Source: Neostapfia colusana (lineage: Eukaryota > Streptophyta > Magnoliopsida > Poales > Poaceae). Taken from it: a stretch of DNA of 64,000 bases. The notes beneath the pieces are model-generated. The model saw nothing but the letters and a program-made list of their open reading frames with translations. It was not told the origin of the DNA and made no database searches. Shown one piece after another: positions 36,065 through 47,012 of this stretch. Position 1 is the stretch's first letter. Each line of letters starts with the position of its first letter. The translations under genes and the position numbers were made by a program. The stretch spans positions 11,014,959 through 11,078,958 of the forward strand of contig JASWHV010000017.1 of NCBI GenBank assembly GCA_030760725.1, in the 5' to 3' direction.

Positions 36065-36076
36065 AAGGGGGGTAGA
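36065..36076 (+). other. polypurine tract of the Tekay-like element
   Basis: aaggggggtaga precedes the 3' LTR start at 36079 by two bases. Confidence 0.8.
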
Positions 36077-36078
36077 TT

Positions 36079-38922
36079 TGTGACACCTCATCTCGGGTGT
36101 CAGCATATGTTCACGTGTTATGAAGAAGAAAACATTTTAAGAAAAGAAGGAACAATGACAAATATCAAAAGGATAGCCAACAAAGCCCTTAGAGTGCGTC
36201 GAAGGCAACTTCCGCGGCCAGCAGGCCACATGGCATGATCGGTGCTCATCCCTGCGAAGTGGGGAGAGGCCGCCGCCAAGCTGGCTACGTGGCAGGCTCG
36301 GGGCTCGTCTCCGCAAAGGGGAGAGGTCCGATCCTGTGGGACACGTGTTGCCACGGAGCTAGCCTCTGCGGAAGAAGCAAAGGCATTTCCTCAGGACACA
36401 TGACATCCTCGGAGCTAGTCCTCACGGAAATCAGAGGACCATCCGCGCGGGATACGTGTCAATCTCGGAGCTCACCTGCGAGAGGTCCTGTTCTATTAGA
36501 CACGCGTCGTCACCGGAGCTTATCTCCGGGAGGTCTGTCGCTGCTGGACACGTGTCGACCGTGGGGCACGTCCCTGAGGAAAGAAGAAGGGGAAGACCGG
36601 CGCCAACACGTGGCGTGCGTGGAGCTCACCTCCGAAGAATAGGGAGGTCTCGCTCGTAACACGCGGCACAACCGGAGCTCGTCTCTGCGAAAGAAGAGAT
36701 ACCAGGTTCGGAAGGATACGTGGAGCTTCCGGAGCTCATCACCGCGGAGGTAACGAGTCTGGAGCGGTTTTTACGCGTAAAGATACCGATACGCAACAGA
36801 AACCGATCTAAAGTCCACGATGTTACCAAAGATAAGACGTCGGGATCTAACAAAGATCTGAATAAGACTCTTATTCGGGATCCAATCAGATTAGGTCTCT
36901 TCTCTTCCCGATTATAAATAGAACCCAAAACCTCTGGCCGAAATCATAAACTTCTCTTTCAACTCCTGAGCCGATGACTTAGGGCCCTAGCCCTAACTTG
37001 CCGAGCAAAACATCAACGAAGCGCAACAAGGGAGATCATCGAAGGAGAACCAAGCGGTCTGAGGAGGACCTCGAAGACAAGAAGAGCGTGAGGTAGGACT
37101 TCGATACCACCTTACGATATCATTGTGTTCATCTTTGCATCTGTTCTTCAATTCCTTTCGAACAGAAGCCTTCTCATGGGCAGATCACTCGATGATCAGT
37201 TTGATCTAAAGACAAGATCATCGCCACGTCCACCTTTGATCCGAACACCTCTTCCCATGCAAGCCATGCAAGAGCACAACAATCTAATAACAAATCATAG
37301 GATAGCATGCGTGTGCATCATCGCATCTAGTTTAAGGTTTGCGCATGATATTGATTGCTGTGAATCTTGTATGCGCGTGAATCCTACATAGCAGGACAGA
37401 TCCAAGGAGCTGTCTACGACGAGCTGCAGCAACAAGGTTTTGAGAATCAAGAACAACCGGAACTGCAAGAACAAGGCAAGTGCTCCTTGACCATGTTGAT
37501 CCTATGTTTTGGGTAAAAACTATTTTATTTTGCGAAAAGGTGTGTGTGCTGAGTCAAACATGATGGGAAACCTTTTTATAGGAGTTTACTAGTTTTGGTT
37601 AAACCACACTTGTCGCCAGGGAAGTTTATGAGTCGGGTATGGTTTTTGTTTTATGCTTCGCTGAGTCCATGGGATTGAGAAGCGAGATAGATGTGTCTAG
37701 CTAACTGCACTCGTACTGATAATAAGTAACTGATGAGGTTAATGAACATGGATCGGAGGGAGATCTAGGCAAGCCTAGGTTTGTGAATGAGGTAGCATGA
37801 GATGGTGGTTTTACTTGCCGTAGATCTAAGGACCGGTTCATGCATGCACATGCCAGGATAACAGTGCCACCACAAGGCCAAGTATGGGTGCGGCTTAGCT
37901 GAGTAATTAGGTAAGTTGCTAGAGTGTTATGGACTGTGGAAGGCGCGGGGAATGGGAGTCGACTGAGAACTGCCCTGGGAACTGCATGGCACAAGAGGGG
38001 GCCCGTGGGTGGGAGAATTGGAGATTCTAGCCTGCCGGTGAAACCTTAATGAGTCTATACATCTAGTAACCCCTTTATAAAGGCTATTTTGTGATCTCTT
38101 GACCATACACCGACGGATGTGTACTGGTATAATGGAGGTTCTGCAGTCGCCGACGGGTGACGAAATCACAAACTTGTGGGTAAAGAGGTGCAAACTCTGC
38201 AGAGTTATTAAAACTATCATGATAGTCGAGCTTACGGTCACGAGCACCTGGCTAAACTGCCATGATTAGATGGGATGGTTATTGGGAAGGTTCTTGGTTA
38301 TGGTTATTGGTTTGGAACTGTTGAGTCTGGATGATGAGATGTTTGCATGACTGTTGAGTCATGACATGAGAATTGGTCTCGGTGTGAGACGAGGTTGATT
38401 TGTGAGATGAGATGGTAGCGAATACGAGGAGGTATTCGTGAGAATTAATAAAGGATTGGTTAATGTTTGGATGGAACACGGGAAGTGATGAAGGTATGTT
38501 GGTAATTTGATTCATGCTGGGATTACATTCGTCTAAAGTTAAGTTGCTGCTTTATCATGATTTTACAAGATTGCTTTTCTGCAAATAAACTTTTTATACC
38601 TACCTTGTTTATAAGCTGCATATCATGTGTTTTCCCGCACTTGCTGAGTACATCATTGTACTCAACCTTGCATTATTACTTCATCATCAGCAGCAGGAGA
38701 AGGCTACTATGAAGATCAAGTGGAACATTATGGCGTGTGATCTGTTCTCAACCTTGCCTGTGGAGGGAGTAGAGATGGAGCCACTTCTGCTTAGTTTTGC
38801 TTCCGCATTAGTTTTTGCTTCCGCATTTAAATAAGGACTTCCGCTGCATAGAAATAAGACTTCCGCTGTAAGCATGAGTCCAAGACTCATGAGGTATTGT
38901 AATAAACTCTGTTATTCGTGGT
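36079..38922 (+). repeat. 3' LTR of the Tekay-like element, first part
   Basis: It is homologous to 18431-21275. The TATA box is at 36913-36920. It is cut by element C after CGTGGT. The remaining ~117 bp are at 49888-50004. Confidence 0.95.
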
Positions 38923-40017
38923 TGTCGAAGTGTTCAGTCGACACTTCCCCCGGGCCTGCACTGGGCAGCCCGTGGAGGTTCTTTTTTCGGTGGGGCTAGT
39001 CTCTAGCGGAGAGCTTGCGCAGATGGACGAGTTAGTAAGAGCTTGACACGGCGAGTTTTACGTGGTTCAGGCCGCCAGAGCGTAAAACCCTACGTCCACG
39101 GCGAGCTATGGAGCTCGCTGTATTGCTTGCTGCTCAGGACCGGAGGCCTGAGCTCGGGGGTGAGTTACAGCTTGAGAGTGTATGGCTAGCGTATGAGTTG
39201 CAAAGTGCGAACCCTTGCTATCGACGCCTACCCGAGCCTTTTATAGTCCAAGGCTCGGGCAGCTTACAAGGGGGGCCAGGACCCGACAGGTGGTCCCGGG
39301 AAGATTGTCTATCATCTACCATATCTGCAGTTATGCCGGTAGTTGCCTCTGGTCGAAGGCTTCTGAGTCTTTATCTTGCCGCCCTGCCCATACCGCTTGC
39401 TAGTCGTAGTGGTTGATGACGTCGCAGGCGGCATGGGATGTCTTGTCGTGGTGTTTATTGGCTGGCAGGTTCTGACACCGCGCGCCAGTCTGTGATGCGA
39501 CTGGGCGCAACGGCACTTGACAGAAGCGTGCTCCGCGTCTCCGCGTCTTGGGAAGACGCGGGCCTTGAATACCTTGTACGGGCAAGGTATGGGGCGTCTT
39601 TACGCCCGCTGCCTATCGCTCGGGGCAGGCAGCGTCGTTCTGCTGCTACGTGGCAGGCCCGGAGCCCTTCTCAGAGGAGAGAAGAGTCAGTCCCGCGGGG
39701 CACGTGGAGCCTCCGGACCTCTCCCCGCGGAGGGAGAGGCTCGGCTTCTGTTGGCCACGTGGCGGGCCCGGAGCTCTCCTATGAGGAGAGGGAGGTCCGG
39801 CCCCGCTGGACACGCGGCGCCTTCGGACCTCTCTCCCACGGAGGGGAAGGTCCGGCTTCTGTATGTCACGTGGCGGGCCCGGAGCTCTCCTCTGAGGAGA
39901 GGGAGGTCCGGCCCCGCCGGACGCGTGGCGCCTTCGGAGCTCTCCCTGCGGAGAAGGGCGAGTTCCTTAGGCATTTTACCCTGTGCGCAGGGATACCCCA
40001 TATCTCAGGTACCGACA
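38923..40017 (-). repeat. 3' LTR of element C
   Basis: On the plus strand it reads TGTCGAAGTG...GGTACCGACA, 1,095 bp. The TATA box on the minus strand is at 39245-39238. It contains the same ccacgtggc repeats as the other Tat-type LTRs. Confidence 0.95.
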
Positions 40018-40401
40018 GTGGCCCCCGGGCCCATCTCGGGGGAGATAGCGAGCCCGAGGTGGGACCTCCGTCTCTTACGATCCGCGCACTTTCTCTAAGT
40101 CCCGAATTGACCGCTGCCGGAGCACGAACGGCCACGGGATCGTGGGAGCGTGCGCCCAATTGATGGTTGCTTTTACTGTGGCGGTTCCCAAGACCACCAC
40201 TTCTGCACGTTGCGGCTCTTTCTTCAGGAACTGCCGAAGTGCCTTGCCGGCTTGCCTTCTGGGGCGTCTGACTCCTTGACCCACCGCTTCAGTTGGGCGG
40301 CTTGGGTCCACCTTTCATCGGCGCCCGGTCTCGGAGCCAACGAGGTCGCCGACGCGATGTTTCCGGAGGTTTTCGAATTACCTCGAACCATCCCTGGAAA
40401 G

Positions 40402-40409
40402 TTTTAAAA
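40402..40409 (+). promoter_or_regulatory. TATA-like box of the antisense gene, copy C
   Basis: TTTTAAAA lies about 100 bp upstream of the antisense ATG at 40508, outside the LTR. Copy B has cttataagg at an equivalent place. An own promoter is plausible but unproven. Confidence 0.4.
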
Positions 40410-40507
40410 GGGGATCTCACCCGCATCGCGGCTTCCCTTCGCATTGCGCTCGTACTTCCCTTGAACTCTTGCGCCCCGGCTCTCCTGCCCTTGCGCCCTC
40501 TTTCGCC

Positions 40508-43308
40508 ATGGCTTCCAACTTGCTCCCGACGCGCCTCGTTCGCTCTTCCGAGCTCGGGCCAGTGCGCAGGCTGCTGGGCTGGCACTCAGAAGAGCAGAAA
40601 CATCGGCTTCGCCGAGGATCTCTCCCCCTGGTCCTGGAAAAGGGGGAGATAGTCTTCTTCACCGCTTATGCTCTGGCGGGGTTCGTTCCGCCGATTTCTT
40701 CCTTCTTTGTCACCCTGCTGGAGACATACGGTCTCCAGCTCCACCATCTTTCCCCCAACTCCTTCGCAATGGCTGCTGTTTTTGTCCACTTCTGCGAGAT
40801 GTTCGTGGGGGTGCACGCCTCCGTGATGCTCTTCCGCCACTTCTTTGTGCTGCGGACGACTGGGCGCGGCTCAAAGACTCAGATGGGGCATACTACTTCC
40901 AGCATCGCTGCAAAGACCCCAAGGTCTCCGGATACCTCCTGCCCTTCAGCGCATCAAGGTGGGAAAACTGGAGGGAGAGCTGGGTGGTAGTGCAGACCGA
41001 TGAGCACGATCGCCTACAACTCCCAACCGCCAGCCCAACCACCGATCGTCGCTTCTGGGAGGAGATCCCTGAGCTGGAGCAGGAGTACACCCCGGTCTTG
41101 GAGCGGATCCGGTTCTTGGCCAACGAGGGGCTGACGTCTCTAATGGTGCTGATGGACTTTGTGTCGCACCGTATTGCTCCCTTGCAGCAGCGTAACCGAC
41201 CAGCGTGGTACTACACCGGCGAGCAGGACTGTACCAGGCTGGAGAGAGGCCCCGGCTCTGACCCTTCCGACGAGGAGCTGAACGAGATGGTGAGCAAGGT
41301 GAGCGGTGACTATATTCCCAGTGGCGACCCCGCCCTTCCGCCCTCTGCCACCCCCCTCTTCTTGGAGCCTCAGAGGAGGTCAGAGCTCCTGCGGAAGATG
41401 CCGAACCTTGATGATATCGGGATCGCCGTCCAGCAGGTCGGGGATGCCTTCCGGGGTATCACCATTCCAGGAACCGAGCACCCCGGGTCAGGGCATGAGG
41501 CATCCGCTGCTGTCAAACCCTCCCCCAGAGCCGACGGAACCCAAGCCGCCGACAAAGGGAAAGGAAAAGAGCCGGCCCCCGGGCATCTAGAGAAGAAACG
41601 CGCCCGGTCTCCTCCGAGGGTGCCGCCTGTGCCGAGTCAGGGTGCCGGAGCTACTTTGCTCCCATCTCCCGGAGGAGCTGGTCCATCGGGTGGCGACCCG
41701 AAGAGGTCCCGAGTGTCCCTCCCCGGCGGGTCTCTCCCCAGACAGCAGCCGTCCGAATCAGCCCAAGTACCTCGCCATCCTTCCTCAAGCGGAGGGGCTC
41801 CCAGGACGGATGTTGGTGGAGTGACGCCGGCGAGTGCGCCGGGGATCCAGGCGTCCCATTCCGCGACCGTTCCAGCCGCTGGTCCCGGTGGTTCAGCTAT
41901 AGCCCAGAGGCCAGTGCTGCAAGCTCGCTGGAGCGCTCATGCCGCCCAGTAAGTGTTGTTCTTTCTGGCTTATAGGAGCAGAGCTCTTGCCTCTTTTCTT
42001 ATTCTGAGGGCTTCTTCTTCTTGCAGGGACCGACCGGCTGCCAGGGGCGGGCCTCTTATCCGGCCGCCTTCAACCGGCGGAAGCTCCGCACCTCAGCACC
42101 TGGGGACCGTGGCGGCTCCCATGGCTCCCAAATCGACGGGGGCACCCTCTGCACCAGCGGGTTCATTTTCCGCGGTGGCCGCATCTGCTCCTACCCGCCC
42201 TCCTTCACCAGTCCAGAAGCCAGGTCTTGAGACCGGGAGGGCTGCTGTAGGTGCGCCTGCTGGCCCCCTGGCCTGTTTAGGACAGCGCCCCACCGTGGTT
42301 GCTGAGGCGCCGGCGCCCCCGCCGGTCTTAGACTCGTCAGGGGGGTCCAGCGGCGCAACTCCTATCCCCCCTGCTCCGGCGCCCGTGTGGGACGCCCTGG
42401 GGCGTGTCCAGACCAGCGCCCGGCAGCTCCAATCTGCCTTTGAGCAGGAGCGGAAGGCATTGGCCGGCGAGAGGGAACGCCTTCTCAGCTGGCAGCAGTG
42501 GGCCCGGGTGGACCTTGACTCAAGGCAGTCAAGGCTTGAGGCCATGAGTGCTCTGCTTGGCACTCAGAAGAAGGCCATTAGCCGCTTGGAGTCAGAGGCC
42601 CAGCGGGTTCGTGCCACCTACCGCGAGGCTCTGGCCCAAGCTGAAGTCAAAGCCAAGGAGTGTTCCGCCGCCGCGGAGGAGTTGCAGCTGCAGGTAGCCC
42701 GTCGGGAGCACGCCGTCGCTGATCGGGAACGCGCCGCTGCGGCCGAGGAGGAGAAGACCACCGCCCGGCTGAGGGCCAAGGTGGAGGATCTAAGGGCTCG
42801 GTCCGAGGAGCTGGAGCTCCGTGAGTCGGCTGTCGCCGCGAGGGAGGAGCAGTTCTCCAAGGAGCGTCAGGCGGCGATGGATCGCGAGCTAGCGGCTCGC
42901 CAAGAGGTAGAGAGGCTCCAGTCCTTGCGGACTGCCGAGGCCCAGGCGGTCTGGTGCTTCATTGCCAAGGCGGGATCCGCCTTGGCTCCTCTTGGTTTCA
43001 GCCCTGTGCAGGTGGAGACCCCAGCGCGGCCGATGTCCGAAGCGGCCCCGGCCCTTGAGTCTCTCAGCGACGAGCTAGGTCAGCTCGAATCAGTGATCGC
43101 CGATGAGCTGGAAACAGAAGGTCGGGGCCTCGCGAAGGAGGTTGCTATGCACGTTCTGTCGTGCTTCGTTAGCCGAGACCCTTCCTTTTCTCTGGGGCCG
43201 GTTCGTCTAGGACCCGTCGCCGATCGGGAGGAAGCTGCCAGGGCCGAAGTCGAGGACTTAGCTGCCCTCGTGGCCTCTAGGTTTCATCGGGAGTCCGGGG
43301 ACTCCTAG
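40508..43308 (+). CDS. two-exon antisense gene of element C: Transposase_28-like region plus coiled coil
   Basis: It is encoded opposite to gag and pol. I chose ATG 40508 (MASNLLPTRLV) because copies A and B also begin MASN; an in-frame Met at 40469 is possible. Exon 1 carries a region resembling the 'putative gypsy type transposon' family (Transposase_28, PF04195): PPISSFFVTLLETYGLQLHH, LSPNSFAMAAVFVHFCEMFV, and after a one-base frameshift near 40875, YYFQHRCKDPKVSGYLLPFS. A Pro/Ser-rich linker with EKKRARSPPRV follows. A GT-AG intron (41949-42026) joins it in frame to exon 2. Exon 2 has a Pro/Ala-rich part, about 200 residues of Glu/Ala/Arg/Leu-rich coiled coil (42420-42950) and a conserved tail ending FHRESGDS. 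The single frameshift means this copy may be broken. Function is unknown; despite the family name no transposase activity is established. Confidence 0.7.
41949..42026 (+). other. intron of the antisense gene
   Basis: GTAAGTG at 41949 and a pyrimidine-rich TTCTTCTTCTTGCAG ending 42026 are good plant splice signals. Unspliced, exon 1 stops at taa 41950-41952. Removing these 78 bp restores a Gln codon and joins the two long open frames in phase. No counterpart is seen in copy A at the aligned place (about 2725-2735). Confidence 0.7.
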
Positions 43309-44399
43309 GCATCTGCCCTCGTGTCCACAAGGCCCTGTACTTCCTTTTTTATTTTTGTTGAGTCTGTAGCCCAGCTCGTGGAGCCTTCGTATGGACAGAC
43401 TCCTGTTTCTTTCTGTGTCTGCATGTCCTAGTCTTCTTCTTGGCTTTTCCTGACCGAGTCCTTAGCTCCACAAGGGCTCGGAGGCCTTGACCAATCTCGA
43501 AGCTCTGCATAGACACCTTCTCCGGGTCCTCACTGTATACTAAGGGTTCCGGAGGTCTCCAGGACCCGCCTCACGAGATCGGAGGGGGGTCCGGGCCTGT
43601 TGGTCACGTGGCGGGCCCGGAGCTCCCGCCTGAGGGGAGGTCCGGGCTTGCAGGGCACGTGGAGTCCTCGGGCCTCTCCCCGCAGAGGGGGGAGGTCCGA
43701 CTTCTGTAGACCACGCGGCGGTCCCGGAGCTCCCTTCAAGGAGGTGGAAGGTCTGGCCCTGCTGGACACGTGGGGCCTTCGGGCCTCGCCCCTGTGAGGT
43801 CTAGCTCTTTGATCTTACCTTGGGGTTTTTGGCCTTGCGCAATCCCGTAGCGGCCCCCTGGTAGGTGCGTTCTATTGGATGGATGCGCCTACCATACTCC
43901 TGCGGGGAGCTGAGGCTGAGAGGTCCTGCACACAAGTAAGGAAAAAGTAATTCTCCTTGGAGGCTCCCCCCTCTATCTCTTAGTCTTATCTGGCTTACGG
44001 TCCCCGTCCACTTATATGGTGCTTGGGAACTACCGTGCGCGAAGTGCCGGGGGGCTTGGGGCCCCCCTGGCTTTCGGCCGGTACCTCCCGCGCAACCGCC
44101 TTTGGCAGGGCAGCAAATTCCGACTAAAGATGAGAATGAGAAGAGGGAGTTGAAGGCATAGTGAGCACGCGCTAGCAGGGTAATCATAAAAATTTAATAA
44201 GTAAATTAAATGAGTACCAAAGAAGAGCAACGTAGGGCAGTTTTCTTTTCATATAAATTTCCATATGGGGAAAGGCGGGCCGAATATGTAGGCTACGACC
44301 CACCTCAAGGGAAGCAAGACTCTACGCGCTTGGGGTCGGAACCAGGCAAAGCTGAACGTAGTCCTGGACCGTCCCCTGAGGCTTAGTTGCTCCAAGCCC
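43309..44399 (-). other. spacer of element C between antisense gene and pol remnant
   Basis: It is noncoding. At 43590-43790 it has GC-rich repeats with cacgtgg cores matching 840-1060 of element A in reverse. The end (44281-44400) matches 1-110 of A in reverse. No gene is seen. Confidence 0.7.
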
Positions 44400-45400
44400 T
44401 GTTCTTGGACTTTTATGGAATTTATTATAAAAAGAAGGGTCTGTCCTATTGTTGCTCTAGGGGTAGAACTTACAGCGGTGTTCCGTGTTCCGAAGGTTCG
44501 GGAGCGGGTCCCCGTCCTCGGTTCTGGGGAATGGTCCCAGGCCCGGGATGTCCAGCCCCAGTATGGCAAATGGCCATGTGGGCTGGATCATCTGTACCGT
44601 CTGAGCCGGTGTATGGATCTGCTTGGCGTGGAACAGGCACGCCTAGCAGCTCTCGACCAGCTCGACGGCATCCTGGAGTGTTGCCGGCTAGTAGAAGCCA
44701 TGCCGAAAGGCTTTACCGACAAGCGTGCATGAGGAAGAGTGACTCCCACATTCGCCTCCATGGATCTCAGCGAACAAGTCGCAGCCTTCCCCCTGGTTTA
44801 TGCACCGCAATAGGATGTGGTTGGCGCCACGTCGGTAGAGATCCCCCTCTACCGCCATGTGTCTCTTAGCCATACGCACAATCCGTTCAGCGGATACACG
44901 TTCATCAGGGAGGATATTGTCTTTCAAGTAGTCCCGGACCTCCGTGATCCATGCATCGGGTCTGACTTGAGCATCTGGATCTTGAGCGCTGGGTTGCACG
45001 CCAGCTTCGAGGTGCTGGTCTAGCCCCCTTCGTCCGGCTCGGCAGGCCGGGCTGTGGGCCGCAGCAACGTCCTCTCAGAGCCCCCTTTGGGCACAGTGGC
45101 TCCGGTGGGGGTCTTCGTTGAAAGGTCGTCAGCTGCGGCCTTGCTAGCGTGCGGTACGTGGTGCTGGTCCAAGGCGAGGAGGTCTGTCTCCACCATTTTG
45201 GTCGATAACCAAACTGGGAGTTGCCCTGAGCCAACGACTAGCAAGAAGGATGAGCTCTTCATACTTTGCTATGTTGCTGGCTGCCTTGGAATTGAAACGC
45301 ACCACATACCCAGACTGCTCCCCCGATGGCGTGAGGAACAGTACGCTAGCATTGGCCCCCTGCTTTCGCAAGGAGCCGTCGACGAACATCATTCGGTAAG
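44400..45400 (-). pseudogene. RNase H and integrase-finger remnants of element C
   Basis: On the minus strand, VDGSLRKQGANASVLFLTPS (near 45380) is the RNase H start. ETDLLALDQHHVPHASKAAA and DDLSTKTPTG mark its end. DYLKDNILPDERVSAERIVR, then YRRGANHILLRCI (44999-44690), is the start of the integrase zinc-finger region. Frameshifts separate the pieces. Near 44580 the stretch around WPFA marks where the integrase core would begin, but the catalytic core is missing. Confidence 0.7.
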
Positions 45401-46211
45401 GCCTGGTGAAGGTCAGGGCTCAGGGTCCTGTTTCACTGTCTTCGTGGCCCCCTGAGCGTGCGTCTACTTCAGCCACAAGTCAACTAGTGCTCGGTTAATG
45501 TCTGCATGACGGGAAAGGGAGCCTAGGTCAAACTTCAGTAGCTCCACCGCCCATTCGGCGGCATTGTCCGTCGCGTGGGGGCTGTGGAGGATAGCTTTCA
45601 GCCCGGGGAGACCGCCAGGTGCTCGATACTCGGAGGTTCCCAGGCTGCTTTGGACCTTCCGGGAAGCTCCGCTGATGTCCCGGGAGCTCCAGGGGGTCCT
45701 GCTGGGCCTCCGGGGAGGGGTCCCATTGCACCTCCGGGAGGTCCTGCTGGTCCTCCGGGAGGTTGTGTCGGGGATCCGAGGTCCGGTTTGGGCCTCCGGG
45801 GTTTTTTGGTGCTTGCTTCTTGGTAGCGAAACAGGTTACGGTGGTATGGGGTCAAAGCCATTGGCGCGAAGACCAGAAATTCGCGGGACCCCTAGCTACG
45901 CCGAGTCGGTTTATGCCGGGGTTAGCAGGTGAAGGGTGCCCTTCAACTACTCCAGTCACATGGGTCTGATGGGAGCCCTTATTGAGGCTGGTGTAGTGGA
46001 TGCGCTTCCGGAGCTTCTCGCTGGCCTTCGGGATAACAACACGGTTTGCCAAGCACCGAGAGCGGCGGACTCTCCGTCTTGTCGGACGGCTGGACGTCGG
46101 GAAAGACCTTTAAGTAGTTCTCAATCACCTCCCTAGGGATCTCTGGCCTCGGCGACGGCTGTCATGCAGCACATCGACATTGTGCCGGAGGAGGGCAACG
46201 AGCGCGCCTTC
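45401..46211 (-). pseudogene. short RT remnant of element C with a large deletion
   Basis: Minus-strand residues ANRVVIPKASEKLRKRIHYT, then SLNKG (46050-45975), resemble the RT start in Tat-type pol (VVxPKxxGKxRxCxDYTSLN). The polymerase core with the YxDD motif is absent. Part of the stretch (45640-45790) is a run of ggtcctcc/gggagg-like short repeats of no recognisable coding value. Confidence 0.6.
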
Positions 46212-47012
46212 CTATTTGCTATCCAGGCCCCCGGCTACCCGGGTGGTCTGGGTGGCATCGGCGCTGATTCGGACGAGCCTTGTGGGGACGTCGTCCTCAT
46301 CGAGGGGTTGCACGCGGGGTGCTGTGGTAGAGGCACGGTGGCGTGCACTTAGGTGGAGCTGGTTTGGTTCTGCGCTGCCGAGGGTTGGCGCTCTAGTCGC
46401 TGTAAGCGCCTGAAGCTTTTCCAAGGCTAAAACTGCGGCAGCACGGTCTCCACAAACCTTGAGGACGCCTGTTGGTGTAGGCATCTTCAAGACAAGGTAG
46501 CCGTAGTGGGCTACTACCATGAATCGGTACAGGGCTGGCCTGCCGATTATGGCGCTGAAGGGGAGGTCAATCTCGGCCACGTCGAACATAACGTACTCTG
46601 TCCGGTAGCTGTCCGGTGCCCCAAAGGTCACCTGGAGGCTGATGTGGCCGTAGGGAACGACCTGTCCCGGTCCCACCCCTGAGCACGGGCTCGATGGGGC
46701 GAGCTTGGCCATCGGGATCTGCAGCTTCTGGAAGGCTGCGCGACTGATGAGGTTCAGCCCAGCCCCGCCATCCACCAAAACGTGGTACATCTTCATGTTG
46801 GCGATGGTGGGGGCCACCACGAGCGGCAGTTGGCCGGCCCAAGCCATGTTCCTGGGGCAGTCGGTGTCATCGAAGCTGATGGGGGTTCCCATCCACCTGA
46901 GGTGCGGTGCTGCACCTGGGAGGGGAGCCACCACCGCTACCGCTCGACGCAAGGCCTTAGCCGTGCTCCGGGACGGGGGGTCAGCGGACCCGCCGAAGAT
47001 GACATAGAGCAT
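46212..47012 (-). CDS. aspartic protease region of element C pol
   Basis: An open frame of 266 codons begins MLYVIFGGSADPP. VLVDGGAGLNLISRAAF near residue 85 fits the retropepsin active site of Tat-type elements (DGGSSxN-like, here Gly-Ala after DG). LPFSAIIGRPALYRF is the typical end of the domain. The frame overlaps the 3' end of gag by 76 bp in a different phase. That could be a frameshift site or a post-insertion indel. The protease would process Gag and Pol. Confidence 0.7.
   Translation of the reverse strand: MLYVIFGGSADPPSRSTAKALRRAVAVVAPLPGAAPHLRWMGTPISFDDTDCPRNMAWAGQLPLVVAPTIANMKMYHVLVDGGAGLNLISRAAFQKLQIPMAKLAPSSPCSGVGPGQVVPYGHISLQVTFGAPDSYRTEYVMFDVAEIDLPFSAIIGRPALYRFMVVAHYGYLVLKMPTPTGVLKVCGDRAAAVLALEKLQALTATRAPTLGSAEPNQLHLSARHRASTTAPRVQPLDEDDVPTRLVRISADATQTTRVAGGLDSK

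Noticed and set aside
40700..40990. A second intron around the frameshift near 40875 in the antisense gene
   Set aside because: Both frames match the family right up to the shift without missing residues, so a one-base indel is simpler than a tiny intron.
45640..45790. Glycine/proline-rich gene suggested by several frames
   Set aside because: All frames reflect short cctcc/ggagg repeats inside a deleted pol; there is no start or domain.
46937..47012. Programmed ribosomal frameshift between gag and protease in element C
   Set aside because: The 76-bp overlap in different phases is real, but I see no clear slippery site, and a one-base indel explains it equally well.
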